Shown here piece after piece: positions 14,123-14,820 of a stretch of DNA of 14,820 nt. Origin of the DNA: a bacterium (GTDB lineage Bacteria; UBA9089; CG2-30-40-21; SBAY01); assembly GCA_040757115.1 (NCBI GenBank), contig JBFLYA010000090.1:1-14820 (forward strand), given 5' to 3'. The notes below the pieces were generated by a model that searched no databases, was not told where the DNA came from, and saw nothing but the letters and a program-made list of their open reading frames with translations. The position numbers were made by a program, and so were the translations under genes. Position 1 is the first letter of the stretch. Each line of letters opens with the position of its first letter.

Positions 14123-14167
14123 GATAATAAGTATGGTAGATGTTAGCAGAAATTGAGGAGGCTGTAG

Positions 14168-14572
14168 ATGGGAGTTTTTACTGTTTCAATGAAGATAAGA
14201 AACTGGCAGAATAGGTATCTACCTGCTGATAAACAGGGAGAAGAACTTGAGTGTATGGCTCTCGTTGATTCAGGGGCAGCAGAACTTTCACTTCCTGCTG
14301 AGATGATTGACCAACTCAAGTTGGAAGAGATTGGAACTGTGCAAGTATATACAGCTGATGGGGGTCAACATGAATATCGGGTTTTCGGTATAGCAGAGGT
14401 AGAAGTGCAGGGAAGAGTATCTCAGGTACGCGTAATTGAGCTTCCACATGGAACTGAACCGCTTCTTGGGGCAGTCCCTCTCGAGGAGATGGATTGGCAC
14501 ATCTCTCCTTTAGAAAAAAGGCTTCTACCAAATCCAAAATCTCCCAATAAGCCACTTTTACCTTTGTGTTGA
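14168..14572 (+). CDS. Retropepsin-like clan AA aspartic protease homologue
   Basis: A 134-residue soluble protein without signal peptide or membrane segment. ALVDSGAAELSLP places the catalytic-type D-S-G-A at residues 34-37, and PLLGAVPLEEM (98-108) matches the hydrophobic-Gly plus helix that closes the retropepsin fold. As in other single-domain members the active enzyme would be a homodimer sharing two DSGA loops. Bacterial members of this size are widespread and their substrates are mostly unknown; some are encoded beside toxin-antitoxin or mobile genes. GAGGAGG (14155-14161) lies six bases before the ATG. No promoter is evident between 14123 and 14167; the nearest good plus-strand promoter is at 13278-13307, upstream of the element cluster. 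The tail after residue 115 is Pro/Lys-rich. Confidence 0.8.
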   Translation: MGVFTVSMKIRNWQNRYLPADKQGEELECMALVDSGAAELSLPAEMIDQLKLEEIGTVQVYTADGGQHEYRVFGIAEVEVQGRVSQVRVIELPHGTEPLLGAVPLEEMDWHISPLEKRLLPNPKSPNKPLLPLC

Positions 14573-14580
14573 AATGTAAG

Positions 14581-14608
14581 TCTACAAATATATCACTCCT
14601 AACGGAGT
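14581..14608 (-). repeat. Palindromic repeat unit A3 (reverse orientation; stem ACTCC-GTTA-GGAGT)
   Basis: Read on the minus strand it is actccgttaggagt followed by gatatatttgtaga, the same layout as the units at 3280 and 3329 but with different stem pairs. It begins 9 bases after the protease stop. Confidence 0.75.
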
Positions 14609-14622
14609 TTAAAATATATTCA

Positions 14623-14648
14623 GCCCTGTAAGGGCGAGATGTTTATAG
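14623..14648 (+). repeat. Palindromic repeat unit A4 (stem GCCCT-GTA-AGGGC)
   Basis: gccctgtaagggc is followed by gagatgtttatag. The stem sequence differs from the other units but remains fully paired. Confidence 0.75.
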
Positions 14649-14672
14649 ATTTACCGTCTCAACATCAAATTA

Positions 14673-14699
14673 GCTCCGTAGGAGCGATATGTTTATTGG
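14673..14699 (+). repeat. Palindromic repeat unit A5 (stem GCTCC-GTA-GGAGC)
   Basis: gctccgtaggagc is followed by gatatgtttattgg. Its tail runs directly into the 13-bp terminal motif at 14699. Confidence 0.8.
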
Positions 14700-14759
14700 T
14701 AAGCGTTCAGGTGGTGTAACAAAAGGAGATGTGGAGATTAAGGAGATAGGGAGATATTA
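14699..14759 (+). repeat. 13-bp terminal motif plus GGAGATA-rich repeat, right-hand copy
   Basis: gtaagcgttcagg (14699-14711) is identical to 4290-4302. From 14714 the sequence starts gtgtaacaaaaggagatgtg and continues in GGAGATA units, matching the reverse complement of 4512-4546 with about three differences in 35. If complete, its partner end lies beyond the window. Confidence 0.65.
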
Positions 14760-14770
14760 TTAAAAAAATT

Positions 14771-14804
14771 GAAATTAATAGAAACTAATAGAAATTTATG
14801 GAAA
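14771..14804. repeat. Low-complexity GAAAYTAATA repeat
   Basis: gaaattaata, gaaactaata and gaaatttatg follow one another as imperfect 10-base units. The stretch tagaaatttatggaaa (14789-14804) is identical to 3352-3367, next to palindromic unit A2. The repeat probably continues past the window end. Confidence 0.6.
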
Positions 14805-14820
14805 TTTGTTGTTTTCCACA

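Noticed and set aside
14288-14555. Two minus-strand ORFs (70 and 79 codons) opposite the protease gene
   Set aside because: The plus-strand frame has a strong ribosome site and a clear DSGA motif; the antisense frames have neither.
13335-14759. Possible CRISPR array
   Set aside because: The repeats are inverted or unevenly spaced and differ in type; there is no regular repeat-spacer pattern and no cas gene.

Overview
The window is bacterial, moderately AT-rich DNA with good Shine-Dalgarno sites. It looks like an uncultivated environmental lineage rather than a familiar model genus. This rests on the style of the content: a giant secreted protein rich in fibronectin type III (FN3) domains, GxxExxY gene remnants with 'ACCGCAGAGACGCAGAG' repeats, and many short palindromic intergenic repeats. 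I cannot name the phylum with confidence. I see no tRNA, rRNA or CRISPR array.

Layout. (1) 1-206: non-coding, with an inverted repeat built from a short tandem repeat. (2) 219-3246, plus strand: a two-gene surface-polysaccharide unit, a membrane-anchored WbpM/FlaA1/CapD-type NDP-sugar dehydratase followed after 7 bases by an O-antigen ligase/polymerase-like membrane protein. (3) 3247-3393: a convergent intergenic spacer with two palindromic repeat units. (4) 3394-4044, minus strand: a small secreted protein whose two domains are paralogous to the C-terminus of the giant protein upstream of it. (5) 4045-4586: a repeat-packed spacer. (6) 4587-13154, minus strand: a secreted mosaic protein of about 2,855 residues with FN3 domains, a glutamine-amidotransferase-like domain, a large unassigned middle, a duplicated GWNL module and a C-terminal PAP-like FN3 plus carboxypeptidase-regulatory-like pair. 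(7) 13155-14167: divergent promoters and a dense cluster of nested mobile-element debris, including two broken GxxExxY genes, an 18-bp perfect inverted repeat, a 53-bp near-identical direct repeat and a recurring 13-bp terminal motif. (8) 14168-14572, plus strand: a retropepsin-like clan AA aspartic protease homologue. (9) 14573-14820: palindromic and low-complexity repeats of the same families seen at 3.3 kb and 4.3 kb.

How it fits together. The polysaccharide pair probably modifies and polymerises or ligates a surface glycan. The giant and small minus-strand proteins are exported and probably act at the cell surface. The most unusual material is non-coding: one short terminal motif (GTAASYRTTCASS) borders several different repeat modules and both GxxExxY remnants, and a separate palindromic unit shows compensatory stem changes between copies. 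The plus-strand promoter at 13278-13307, followed by a Shine-Dalgarno sequence, runs directly into this debris. This suggests that the downstream protease gene was separated from its promoter by insertion.
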